Source of the DNA: an uncultured Clostridia bacterium
GTDB taxonomy: Bacteria; Bacillota; Clostridia; Oscillospirales; Acutalibacteraceae
Length of the DNA stretch: 64,000 bases
Direction: 5' to 3'
NCBI GenBank assembly: GCA_947623505.1
Contig: CANQGT010000009.1
Location: 1-64,000, forward strand
Within the stretch, counting starts at the first letter, position 1, and every line of letters begins with the position of its first letter. The position numbers and the translations under genes were made by a program. This document shows positions 56,511 through 63,694 of this stretch, in pieces. The notes under the pieces were generated by a model. It was not told where the DNA came from, searched no databases, and saw only the letters and a program-made list of their open reading frames with translations.

Positions 56511-57560
56511 TTATATACCGAAAAACTCCTTTGTTTTATCAATTTCCACCGTATGGATAAAGCTCGTTCCGATTTCTTTAAGCAAAACAAGCTTTATGGA
56601 CGAGCCCGTGCGCTTTTTATCGCTGCCCATAGCCGTGACAACGTCTTTAAGCGGATACGGGCATTTTGTTTTCATACCGTATTTTTCAAGCAATTTTTTT
56701 ATTCTTTCGGCTGTTCCGCGTTGTGTAAGCCCCGCATTTTCGCCTGCCTCGCTTATGAGAAGCATACCTATACCGACCGCCTCGCCGTGAGATATTTCGG
56801 TAAAGCCTCCCAATTTTTCTATGCCGTGGCCTGCCGTGTGCCCGAAATTCAAAAGAGCTCTCTCGCCGCTTTCCTTTTCGTCGCGCTCAACAATACCGCG
56901 CTTTATATCAACGCATTCAAAAATAAGATCTTCAATAAAATTCCTTGGATCTTCCTCGCTGAGCCTGTTGAAAAGCTCCGGCGATTTTATACAGCCGTAT
57001 TTTATAACCTCGCCCATTCCGTCTCTGAAATAATGTTCATTGAGAGTATCGAGGGCGCAGGGATCGATAAGCACGAGAGCGGGCTGATGAAACGCGCCGC
57101 AAAGATTTTTGCCCTGCGGCAGATTAACGCCCGTTTTTCCGCCCACCGAAGAATCCACCTGCGAAAGCAGGGTGGTGGGTATCTGCACAAATTTTATGCC
57201 CCGCAAATATATCGCCGCCGCGAAGCCCGCCATATCGCCGCACACCCCTCCTCCGAGGGCTATTACCAAATCTCCTCTTGTAAGGGCGCGGTCGGCAAGA
57301 TACTCAACTATTTTTATAACCGTGCCTGTCGTTTTTGAAATCTCACCGGCCGGAAAAACATATGTAAAAACGTTAAAGCCCTCGCCCTCGACGCTTTTTT
57401 TTACCGTTTCAAGATAGAGGGGGGCAACGTTCGTATCGCTTATAATTGCCGCCTTTTTGGCGTTCGTAACTTTTCTTATATATTTTCCGCAGTCGCCCAT
57501 TATGCCCTTTTCAATAAGAATATCATAGGGACTGCCCACATTCACGGTCAGTTTTTTCAT
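56511..57560 (-). CDS. aroB: 3-dehydroquinate synthase
   Basis: AroB closes DAHP to 3-dehydroquinate with NAD+ and a metal ion. The 349-aa product has KAAIISDTNVAPLYL, VIALGGGVCGDMAGFAAAIYLRGIKFVQIPTTLLSQVDSSVGGKTGVN (in parts about 92-140), GEVIKYG, and the metal-ligand motif LLNFGHTAGHGIE followed by SHGEAVGIGM. Its ATG overlaps the tyrA stop (TGATG). DAHP synthase, aroD, aroE and aroK are not in this window, so the rest of the shikimate pathway is elsewhere. Confidence 0.96.
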   Translation of the reverse strand: MKKLTVNVGSPYDILIEKGIMGDCGKYIRKVTNAKKAAIISDTNVAPLYLETVKKSVEGEGFNVFTYVFPAGEISKTTGTVIKIVEYLADRALTRGDLVIALGGGVCGDMAGFAAAIYLRGIKFVQIPTTLLSQVDSSVGGKTGVNLPQGKNLCGAFHQPALVLIDPCALDTLNEHYFRDGMGEVIKYGCIKSPELFNRLSEEDPRNFIEDLIFECVDIKRGIVERDEKESGERALLNFGHTAGHGIEKLGGFTEISHGEAVGIGMLLISEAGENAGLTQRGTAERIKKLLEKYGMKTKCPYPLKDVVTAMGSDKKRTGSSIKLVLLKEIGTSFIHTVEIDKTKEFFGI

Positions 57561-58384
57561 CAGCCTATTTCCTCTTTTATCCTGTTTGCCTCGCGCATCA
57601 TTTTAAGCAGCGTTTCAGTATCCTGCCCGTCGATAGCCTCTCTGAATTTTTCAAGATTGCCGACAAGATCGTCTATTTCTCTTATCAGCGGCTCCCTGTT
57701 CGCGATAAACAGTTCACTCCACATTTCGCCGTTTATCCTCGCCACGCGGGAAACGTCCCTGTAAGAGCCCGCCGAAAAGCCCGTGTGCTGAGGCGCGAGG
57801 GGGCTTAAAACATATGAGCAGGCAAGCACGTGGGCTATCTGCGACGTGAACGCTATCATCTCGTCGTGATGCTCCGGCGTTGTCACAACCGTGCGGGCAA
57901 AGCCCATCTCCTTAGCGAGTTCGATAAGCGTGTCTGTTTTTGATTTCGGCGCGTTGGTGGGTGTGCAGATAAAAGAGGCGTTGTCAAAGAGCGTGGCAAG
58001 GCTCGCGTCATAGCCCGAAACCTCGCGGCCCGCCATCGGGTGCGCGCCTATATATGTAAAATTAAAATTCTCTTTTTCAAGAGCTCTGCATATTTTGGTT
58101 TTTATTCCGCAGCTGTCCGTAACGATGCTGCCTTTTTTGAACTGTTCCCTGTGCTCCAGCACGAACGGCACTATCGCGTCGGTATAGAAATTGATTATCG
58201 TTATATCCGCTTGGGGTATCAGTTCCTCAAGGCTTCCCGTTTCATCGATCGCGCCGTCCGCAAGCGCCTTGCGCGTCACGCTCTCCGTTCTGTTCCAGCC
58301 GAGAACAAAGTGATCCGTATTTTTCTTCAAAGTCTTGGCTATACTCGCGCCGATAAGGCCGAGTCCCGCCACAAGAATTTTCAT
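57560..58384 (-). CDS. tyrA: Prephenate dehydrogenase
   Basis: TyrA oxidises prephenate to 4-hydroxyphenylpyruvate for tyrosine. The 274-aa product begins with a Rossmann loop (ILVAGLGLIGASIAKTLKK, about 3-21) and continues with DSCGIKTKICRALE, the active-site IGAHPMAGREVSGYDAS and PEHHDEMIAFTSQIAHVLACSYV, then GFSAGSYRDVSRVARING. No ACT domain is fused, so it may be uncontrolled by Tyr or regulated in another way. I start at the ATG at 58384; a longer open frame upstream includes the promoter. It opens the operon tyrA-aroB-aroA-aroC-pheA. Confidence 0.95.
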   Translation of the reverse strand: MKILVAGLGLIGASIAKTLKKNTDHFVLGWNRTESVTRKALADGAIDETGSLEELIPQADITIINFYTDAIVPFVLEHREQFKKGSIVTDSCGIKTKICRALEKENFNFTYIGAHPMAGREVSGYDASLATLFDNASFICTPTNAPKSKTDTLIELAKEMGFARTVVTTPEHHDEMIAFTSQIAHVLACSYVLSPLAPQHTGFSAGSYRDVSRVARINGEMWSELFIANREPLIREIDDLVGNLEKFREAIDGQDTETLLKMMREANRIKEEIG

Positions 58385-58417
58385 ACATACTTCCACCAAT
58401 ACCATAGTTTCCACTAT

Positions 58418-58446
58418 ATGATAATACATATTCGGCGGGAAATCAA
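58418..58446 (-). promoter_or_regulatory. SigA-type promoter of the aromatic amino-acid operon
   Basis: On the minus strand TTGATT (58441-58446) and TATCAT (58418-58423) are 17 bp apart, giving a leader of about 27 nt. That is too short for a T-box or attenuator, and none was found further upstream. Confidence 0.65.
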
Positions 58447-58530
58447 GAAAATATAAAATTAAATAATTATAAACTAAAGGCTCGAATTTTAATATGACTT
58501 TGCGGCGGAAAACGCCGAGCGTCAAAGCGC

Positions 58531-58679
58531 CGAAAGCCGCTTGGATTCGACGTTCAAGCGGCTTTCTCAATGCGGTTGTTATAAAAAATTATACCGGCTG
58601 CATTTTTATCTGCGATACAGATAACACAAATATATTTATTTTATCGGCGCGGTTCAGACCGCTTTATCGACAGTCTGAG
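58531..58679. repeat. Dispersed intergenic repeat, copy C (most divergent)
   Basis: It lies in the 517-bp gap between the divergent tyrA and the Cro/C1 regulator; the rest of the gap holds the tyrA promoter and A/T-rich DNA. It matches copies A and B from the AAGCCGCTT/AAGCGGCTT hairpin to CAGTCTG, with scattered changes, and lacks the left part. The outer stem now pairs GGCTG with CAGTC, including a G-U pair where the other copies have A-U. The GCGGT-TCAG-ACCGC stem is unchanged. The second stem is weakened by a mismatch. It is followed at once by a GC-rich hairpin at 58677-58705. Confidence 0.82.
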
Positions 58680-58705
58680 GCCGCCCGCAAAAAGCGGACG
58701 GCCTC
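58677..58705. terminator. GC-rich hairpin at the end of repeat copy C
   Basis: Arms GAGGCCG.CCGC and GCGG.CGGCCTC (one mismatch) around AAAAA. No protein gene ends here, so if it terminates transcription the RNA ended would be the repeat itself, read on the plus strand. It lacks a T-run. Confidence 0.4.
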
Positions 58706-58901
58706 GTTAAGCAAGGCTTTGTGGGGGAGCCTGAGCTTTAAACACAATTATTTTTATTGCGCAGCATAATTATAACTTAATTGAGTATTATTGTCAACAC
58801 TTAATAAAAGTAATTTTTTCTACGGTAGTTTTTTCAATACGGATATTAACTATATTACCGTTCAATATAATAGTAAAATAAATTCAAAAGGGGTGTATTT
58901 T

Positions 58902-59222
58902 ATGGACGCAAAAACGAGAATAAAGGAGCTTATGAAAGCTAAAAACATCACCGAATACAGGCTTGCCAAGCTCAGCGGTCTTTCGCAGAGCACGCTCTCA
59001 AATCTTTTCAACAGAAACACCGCGCCGACAATACCCACCGTTGAGGCGATATGCGCGGGGCTGGGCATAACGCTGGCTCAGTTTTTCTGCGACGATTCAG
59101 ACGAATCCCCGATATATCTCACAAAAGAGCAAAAGGAATTTTTCAACGATTGGCTGGCGCTTACCGCGGAGCAGAAGGATATTGTTGAAAGAATAATAAA
59201 ATCGTATAAAAGCGCAAATTGA
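58902..59222 (+). CDS. Cro/C1-type helix-turn-helix regulator
   Basis: The 106-aa protein has an XRE helix-turn-helix over about 5-64 (RIKELMKAKNITEYRLAKLS, GLSQSTLSNLFNRNTAPTIP, ICAGLGITLAQFF) and a short C-terminal helix pair (LTKEQKEFFNDWLALTAEQKDIVERIIKSYK). It has no membrane or ligand domain. I place the start at the ATG at 58902; GGGGTG lies upstream. A TATAAT at about 58867 could be the -10, without a good -35. A terminator follows the stop, so it is a single-gene unit. Target genes unknown. Confidence 0.88.
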   Translation: MDAKTRIKELMKAKNITEYRLAKLSGLSQSTLSNLFNRNTAPTIPTVEAICAGLGITLAQFFCDDSDESPIYLTKEQKEFFNDWLALTAEQKDIVERIIKSYKSAN

Positions 59223-59248
59223 CCCGCACCGCCGTCGGTGCGGGTTTT
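59223..59248. terminator. Terminator after the Cro/C1 regulator
   Basis: A perfect 9-bp stem (CCCGCACCG/CGGTGCGGG) with a 4-nt loop is followed by TTTTCTTT on the plus strand. It begins right at the stop codon and may also limit readthrough from the convergent GH28-like gene. Confidence 0.93.
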
Positions 59249-59270
59249 CTTTCGGAACAATCGGCCGAGA

Positions 59271-60647
59271 TCATTTCACAAGGCGGACGTTATTGAGCTT
59301 AAAATCCTCAACATCGGGTGAAACGCTTTGACCGCTGAAACGCAGAAGCTCAAGATTTTCAACGTTTTCCGCGTCTATAGCGTGCTTATACGACGGGCAG
59401 AGGTTCCCCCAGTGGGTTTTTGTTTTCATAATCGTTATATCCTTAGCGTATCTGATGAAAAACGCCGAATTGTCGTACCTTTCCACTCCCCAGTCAAGGC
59501 AGGGGCGCAGATCATAGAGCCCACATTCCCATTTGCTCGTTTTGGAAAGTTCAATATCGCAGTTTTCAAATGTAATATTTTCAATGATATTATCGGCGTT
59601 TCCGTGAATAAGCACGCCGTTTTCGCCCTTTGCCGTTATATTGAAAAATCTTATATTCTTTATACTGCCGCTTTTTGTGTTTTCATCGCGGTTAAAGGTG
59701 GTAATCGTCACGGGCTCGGCCGTTCCCCACCAATCGGGGCAGAAGCGGCGCGTCTCGATAATTATATTTGAGTAGGAGACATTTTCAACGTTTCCCCCGT
59801 CGCGTATCTGAATGGAAAGCCCCCTGTTTGAGCGGCTGATTATGCAGTTTGAAACCATTATGTTTCTGAAGTCGCCCACTCCCTCCGTGCCGATTTTAAT
59901 CGCGGCGGAGGTGGAAACGAGAGTGCAGCCGTCTATGATTATGTTTTCCGTAGGGCCGTACTCGGAATTGCCCTTGGAGGCTTTGAGGCATATGCAGTCG
60001 TCGGCGCAGGTGATATGGCAGCCGAGAATGCGCACGTTTGAGCAGTGGTCGGGATCAATACCGTCGCTGTTCGCCACGTCAAGATCGTTCAGTATTCTTA
60101 TACCGTTTATAAGCACATCGTCGCACCCGGCGGGGTGCAGAGTCCAGAACGGCGCGTCAACAACGGTGAAATCCTTAAATGTAACGTGATCGCTCTTTTC
60201 AACGTAAATCGCCGTGGGGCGCGGGTAAAAATCGCCGGTAACGTAATACCTGTCCTTTCTCTGAACAAAGGCATGGCCGTTAGCGTCTATTGTTCCCTCG
60301 CCGCTTATTGAGCAGTGATCCGCCTCATAGGCATAAATGAAAACGAAACTCGGCTTGCCGGTGACGGGGTTGCCGATAAGCGCCGTTTTCGGATCGTTTA
60401 TCAACTTGTTCGGACGGATATATCCGTCTATATTCGAGGTGGCTTTAATCGAGGCGCCCTTTTGGATATGCAGATCGACGTTTGCCCTGAGCATTATCGA
60501 ATCGCTGTAAAAAACGTGGCCGCTCTGCAAAACCACACGTCCGCCGCCGTTTTGAAAGCAGTCGTCTATCGCGTGCTGAATCGCGAACGCGTCGTTCGCT
60601 CTGCCGTCGCCCACCGCGCCGTACTGTAAAGCGTTATATTCTTTCAT
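59271..60647 (-). CDS. GH28-like right-handed beta-helix glycoside hydrolase
   Basis: The 458-aa protein starts with a pectate-lyase-like strand (YNALQYGAVGDGRANDAFAIQ) and has the beta-helix of polygalacturonases. GH28 catalytic regions visible are NSD in ANSDGIDPDHC (193-195) and DD in CADDCICLKASKG (216-217). The usual Gly-His-Gly is replaced by SAAIKIGTEG (about 248-257) and the RIK motif reads SIQIRDGG (278-285). It has no signal peptide, so it should act inside the cell on imported oligosaccharides, perhaps uronate-containing ones. The exact substrate, and whether it is an exo-polygalacturonase or rhamnogalacturonide enzyme, is open. Transcribed divergently from the FAD enzyme. Confidence 0.85.
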   Translation of the reverse strand: MKEYNALQYGAVGDGRANDAFAIQHAIDDCFQNGGGRVVLQSGHVFYSDSIMLRANVDLHIQKGASIKATSNIDGYIRPNKLINDPKTALIGNPVTGKPSFVFIYAYEADHCSISGEGTIDANGHAFVQRKDRYYVTGDFYPRPTAIYVEKSDHVTFKDFTVVDAPFWTLHPAGCDDVLINGIRILNDLDVANSDGIDPDHCSNVRILGCHITCADDCICLKASKGNSEYGPTENIIIDGCTLVSTSAAIKIGTEGVGDFRNIMVSNCIISRSNRGLSIQIRDGGNVENVSYSNIIIETRRFCPDWWGTAEPVTITTFNRDENTKSGSIKNIRFFNITAKGENGVLIHGNADNIIENITFENCDIELSKTSKWECGLYDLRPCLDWGVERYDNSAFFIRYAKDITIMKTKTHWGNLCPSYKHAIDAENVENLELLRFSGQSVSPDVEDFKLNNVRLVK

Positions 60648-60678
60648 AATCTTTCACCGCCCGAAAAAATTCAATAAA

Positions 60679-60729
60679 ATAATATCACATAAAATGCCGT
60701 TTGACAAGTGTATGAAGTTATGGTAATAT
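60679..60729. promoter_or_regulatory. Divergent promoters with overlapping -35 boxes
   Basis: Plus strand: TTGACA (60701-60706), 17 bp, TAATAT (60724-60729), for the FAD oxidoreductase. Minus strand: TTGTCA (60702-60707), 17 bp, TATTAT (60679-60684) with a TG extension, for the GH28-like gene. The two -35 hexamers share five base pairs, so RNA polymerase can hold only one promoter at a time. Confidence 0.8.
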
Positions 60730-60759
60730 CAAAACGGGACGAATATATTATTTAAGGCT

Positions 60760-60805
60760 GCCGGGCGTTCCTCAGTCCAACGGAACGCAATGACGGCTCT
60801 TTTTT
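60760..60805 (+). promoter_or_regulatory. Leader hairpin with T-run ahead of the FAD oxidoreductase
   Basis: In the roughly 90-nt leader a stem GCGTTCC/GGAACGC (60765-60771 with 60782-60788) with 10-nt loop and an outer GCCG/CGGC (60760-60763 with 60794-60797) is followed by TCTTTTTT. It looks like an intrinsic terminator within the leader, so the gene may be controlled by attenuation. No known riboswitch class was recognised. Confidence 0.5.
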
Positions 60806-60826
60806 GTGAAAAACGGGTGAAGATTT

Positions 60827-62218
60827 ATGAAAAAATACGACGTGGCAATAGTCGGCGCGGGGCCTGCGGGAATATTCACGGCCTTGGAAATGATAAAAAA
60901 AGGCTCAAAAAAGAGCGTAATAATCGTTGAAAAAGGCAAATCGGTGGAAAACAGGAAATGCCCTAAAACCGTCACGGGAAAATGTATGAACTGCAAGCCG
61001 TACTGCCATATAACAACGGGCTTTTCAGGCGCCGGCGCTTTTTCGGACGGTAAGCTTTCCCTCTCATACGAAGTGGGCGGCGATCTTCCGCTTCTTATCG
61101 GCGAAGAGCTCGCGCAGGATACGATAGATTACACCGATAAAATATACCTTGAATTCGGGGCGGACACGCACGTTGAAGGCGTGGGCAATTCCGAAGAGGT
61201 GAAAGAGATAAGGAAACGCGCCATACAGGCGGGGCTGAAGCTGGTTGACTGCCCCATACGCCACCTCGGCACCGAAAAGGCGCAGGAGCTTTATTTTTCG
61301 ATAGAAAAATATCTGCTTCAAAACGGCATAGAGATAATGTTTGACAGCCAGTGCAGCGACCTTATACTTAACGGCGAAAAATGCCTCGGCATAAGAGTGA
61401 CGGATAAAAGCGGCCCGCGTGAAATATTTGCCGAACACACGGTTGTGGCAACGGGACGGCGCGGAGCGGACTGGCTTGAGCAGCTTTGCACCGACCACGG
61501 TATAGCCCACCAGCCCGGAACGGTGGATATAGGCGTTCGCGTAGAGGTGCGAAACGAGGTTATCGAAAAAATAAACAAGGTGCTTTACGAATCAAAGCTC
61601 GTCGGCTATCCGAAGCCGTTCAAAAACAAGGTGCGCACGTTTTGCCAGAATCCCGGCGGCTTTGTGGCTCAGGAGAATTACGACAACGACCTTGCCGTTG
61701 TAAACGGCCATTCCTACAAGGAGCTTAAAAGCGACAATACAAACTTAGCGATTCTGTGCTCGCATAATTTCACCGAACCGTTCAATCAGCCGATAGCGTA
61801 TGCCCAAAAGGTGGGCGAGCTTACGAATATGCTTGGGGCGGGGCATATCCTCGTTCAGCGCTTCGGCGATATTCTTGACGGCAAGCGCACTTGGCAAAAG
61901 GAGCTTTCGCGCTCAAACGTAAGGCCGACTCTGCCTGACGCCGTGGCGGGCGACATAACGGCCGCGATGCCGTACAGAGCGATGATAAACATAATCAATT
62001 TCATTCAGGCGGTGGATCACGTTGTACCCGGTTTCGCGGGCGCGGAGACGCTGCTTTACAGTCCGGAGTTGAAATTCTATTCAAACCGTGTAAAAATGGA
62101 CACCGATTTCAACACGAATATTGAGGGTCTGCACTGCCTCGGCGATTCGAGCGGCTGGACGAGAGGGCTTATGATGGCCAGCGTTCACGGCGTTTTGATG
62201 GGCAGGATACTCGCGTAA
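60827..62218 (+). CDS. FAD-dependent oxidoreductase (COG2509-like)
   Basis: The 463-aa protein begins with an FAD-binding Rossmann loop (DVAIVGAGPAGIFTALEM, about 4-21) and an IIVEKGKSVENRKCP segment. A Cys-rich insertion follows (CPKTVTGKCMNCKPYC, about 45-60), then GFSGAGAFSDGKLSL, VVATGRRGADWLEQL, a PGTVDIGVRVEVRNEV strand and a C-terminal CLGDSSGWTRGLMMASVHG FAD motif. This is the layout of the uncharacterised FAD-dependent dehydrogenases found throughout Firmicutes. The four cysteines could bind a metal or cluster. Its substrate is unknown. It has its own promoter, a structured leader and a strong terminator. Confidence 0.88.
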   Translation: MKKYDVAIVGAGPAGIFTALEMIKKGSKKSVIIVEKGKSVENRKCPKTVTGKCMNCKPYCHITTGFSGAGAFSDGKLSLSYEVGGDLPLLIGEELAQDTIDYTDKIYLEFGADTHVEGVGNSEEVKEIRKRAIQAGLKLVDCPIRHLGTEKAQELYFSIEKYLLQNGIEIMFDSQCSDLILNGEKCLGIRVTDKSGPREIFAEHTVVATGRRGADWLEQLCTDHGIAHQPGTVDIGVRVEVRNEVIEKINKVLYESKLVGYPKPFKNKVRTFCQNPGGFVAQENYDNDLAVVNGHSYKELKSDNTNLAILCSHNFTEPFNQPIAYAQKVGELTNMLGAGHILVQRFGDILDGKRTWQKELSRSNVRPTLPDAVAGDITAAMPYRAMINIINFIQAVDHVVPGFAGAETLLYSPELKFYSNRVKMDTDFNTNIEGLHCLGDSSGWTRGLMMASVHGVLMGRILA

Positions 62219-62223
62219 AAATC

Positions 62224-62262
62224 AAAACCGCTCTTTCCTTTATGCAAAGGGAGAGCGGTTTT
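62224..62262. terminator. Terminator after the FAD oxidoreductase
   Basis: Arms AAAACCGCTCT and AGAGCGGTTTT with an inner TTCCTTT/AAAGGGA extension; the T-run is within the right arm. The right arm touches a half ARG box, so the terminator and the argG control region abut. Confidence 0.9.
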
Positions 62263-62272
62263 ATACATAAAT

Positions 62273-62331
62273 TATGTAATAATATACACATTTCTTGTAT
62301 ATTTTTTGATTATTTTGTATTTTTATACAAA
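62273..62331 (+). promoter_or_regulatory. Tandem ARG boxes (ArgR/AhrC operator) of argG
   Basis: Three 18-bp sites fit the ARG-box consensus TNTGNATWWWWATNCANA. Box 3 (62314-62331, TTTGTATTTTTATACAAA) is a perfect match. Box 1 (62273-62290) has one mismatch, and box 2 (62294-62311) is weaker (four mismatches). Gaps are 3 and 2 bp, the spacing by which ArgR hexamers bind neighbouring boxes on one DNA face. A further right half-site (ATACATA, 62263-62269) sits 3 bp before box 1. The array ends 15 bp before the -35. Arginine-dependent repression of argG-argH is therefore very likely. Confidence 0.82.
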
Positions 62332-62345
62332 CATTGTCTTTTTGC

Positions 62346-62374
62346 TTGACTATGCGACGAGGCGTATATATAAT
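62346..62374 (+). promoter_or_regulatory. SigA-type promoter of argG
   Basis: TTGACT (62346-62351) and a perfect TATAAT (62369-62374) are 17 bp apart, 36 bp before the argG ATG, with AAGGAGA as ribosome-binding site. Confidence 0.88.
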
Positions 62375-62409
62375 GATTATCAGTAAAATTTCTAAGGAGA
62401 TAAACAGAT

Positions 62410-63636
62410 ATGGCAAAAGAAATCAAAAAGGTTGTTCTCGCCTACAGCGGCGGACTTGACACTTCAATAATAATTCCGTGGCTGAAAGAAAACTACAACA
62501 ACTGCGAGGTGATCGCGGTGAGCGGCGACGTCGGCCAGGGAACTGAGCTTGACGGTCTTGAGGAAAAGGCGATAGCCACGGGCGCTTCAAAGCTCTATAT
62601 CGAGGATTTAAAGCAGGAATTTGTTGATGATTACATTATTCCCACCGTTCAGGCGGGAGCCGTTTATGAAAATCAGTATCTGCTCGGAACGGCTTTCGCA
62701 CGCCCGATAATCGCCAAAAGAATCGTTGAAATAGCCAAAGCCGAGGGCGCCGACGCGATCTGCCACGGCTGCACGGGAAAGGGCAACGATCAGGTAAGAT
62801 TTGAGCTTGCGATAAAGGCTTTTGCTCCCGAAATGCAGATAATCGCCCCGTGGAGAACTTGGGAATTTAAAAGCCGCGAGGAGGAGATAGAGTATGCCGA
62901 AAAGCACAATATCCCTCTTAAAATAAACAGACAGACGAATTATTCAAAGGATAAAAACCTTTGGCATCTCAGCCACGAGGGGCTTGATCTTGAAGATCCC
63001 GCAAACGAGCCGAAATATGACGAAATTCTTGAAATGGGTGTTTCTCCCGAAAAAGCGCCCGACAAGGCGACTTATCTCACCCTGCATTTTGAAAAGGGCG
63101 TTCCCACCGCTGTCGACGGCGTTGAAATGAACAGCGTTGAGCTTGTAAACAAGCTGAATAAGCTTGGCGGCGAAAACGGCTGCGGGCTTGTTGATATGGT
63201 TGAAAACAGGCTTGTGGGTATGAAGAGCCGCGGCGTTTATGAAACTCCCGGCGGAGCCATTCTCTATAAAGCGCACGAGACGCTTGAGCAGATCTGCCTT
63301 GACAGAGAGACTCAGCATTACAAATTCCTCATCGCCCAAAAATTCGCCGAGGTCGTCTACTTCGGCCAATGGTTCACCCCGCTCAGAGAGGCGCTCTCCG
63401 CCTTTGTCGCCTCCACTCAGCAGAGAGTTACGGGAGATGTTAAAATAAAACTCTACAAGGGCAACATTATAAATGTCGGCGTCACCTCGCCGTTCAGTCT
63501 TTACAGCGAGGAATTTGCCACCTTCGACGCGGACGACGTTTACAATCAGAACGATTCCGCAGGATTTATAAATCTCTTCGGTCTGCCGCTCAAGGTCAAA
63601 GCGATACTTGACGCGGAAAGAGAAAACAAAAATTAA
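62410..63636 (+). CDS. argG: Argininosuccinate synthase
   Basis: ArgG joins citrulline and aspartate with ATP in the penultimate step of arginine synthesis. The 408-aa product starts with the PP-loop [20 protein letters not shown] (SGGLDTS at 13-19) and has [18 protein letters not shown], the [15 protein letters not shown] citrulline/aspartate site, [31 protein letters not shown] and [16 protein letters not shown]. It is preceded by ARG boxes and followed 58 bp later by argH, with a small GC-rich hairpin (63642-63667) between them that lacks a T-run and may separate or stabilise the two messages. Confidence 0.97.
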   Translation: MAKEIKKVVLAYSGGLDTSIIIPWLKENYNNCEVIAVSGDVGQGTELDGLEEKAIATGASKLYIEDLKQEFVDDYIIPTVQAGAVYENQYLLGTAFARPIIAKRIVEIAKAEGADAICHGCTGKGNDQVRFELAIKAFAPEMQIIAPWRTWEFKSREEEIEYAEKHNIPLKINRQTNYSKDKNLWHLSHEGLDLEDPANEPKYDEILEMGVSPEKAPDKATYLTLHFEKGVPTAVDGVEMNSVELVNKLNKLGGENGCGLVDMVENRLVGMKSRGVYETPGGAILYKAHETLEQICLDRETQHYKFLIAQKFAEVVYFGQWFTPLREALSAFVASTQQRVTGDVKIKLYKGNIINVGVTSPFSLYSEEFATFDADDVYNQNDSAGFINLFGLPLKVKAILDAERENKN

Positions 63637-63694
63637 AATTTTCGGGCGGACTTCGCTGTTCGCCCGAGGCTTATATTAAAGAGGTGGAACCGCT

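Noticed and set aside
56208-57338. A 376-codon plus-strand open frame
   Set aside because: It runs antisense across both aroA and aroB and has no motif.
58385-58790. A T-box or Trp/Phe attenuator upstream of tyrA
   Set aside because: No AGGGTGGNACCGCG-type sequence is present on the minus strand, and the promoter at 58418-58446 leaves a leader of only about 27 nt.
63642-63667. A terminator between argG and argH
   Set aside because: The TCGGGCG/CGCCCGA hairpin has no T-run on the plus strand, and argH has no promoter of its own, so the genes are more likely cotranscribed.
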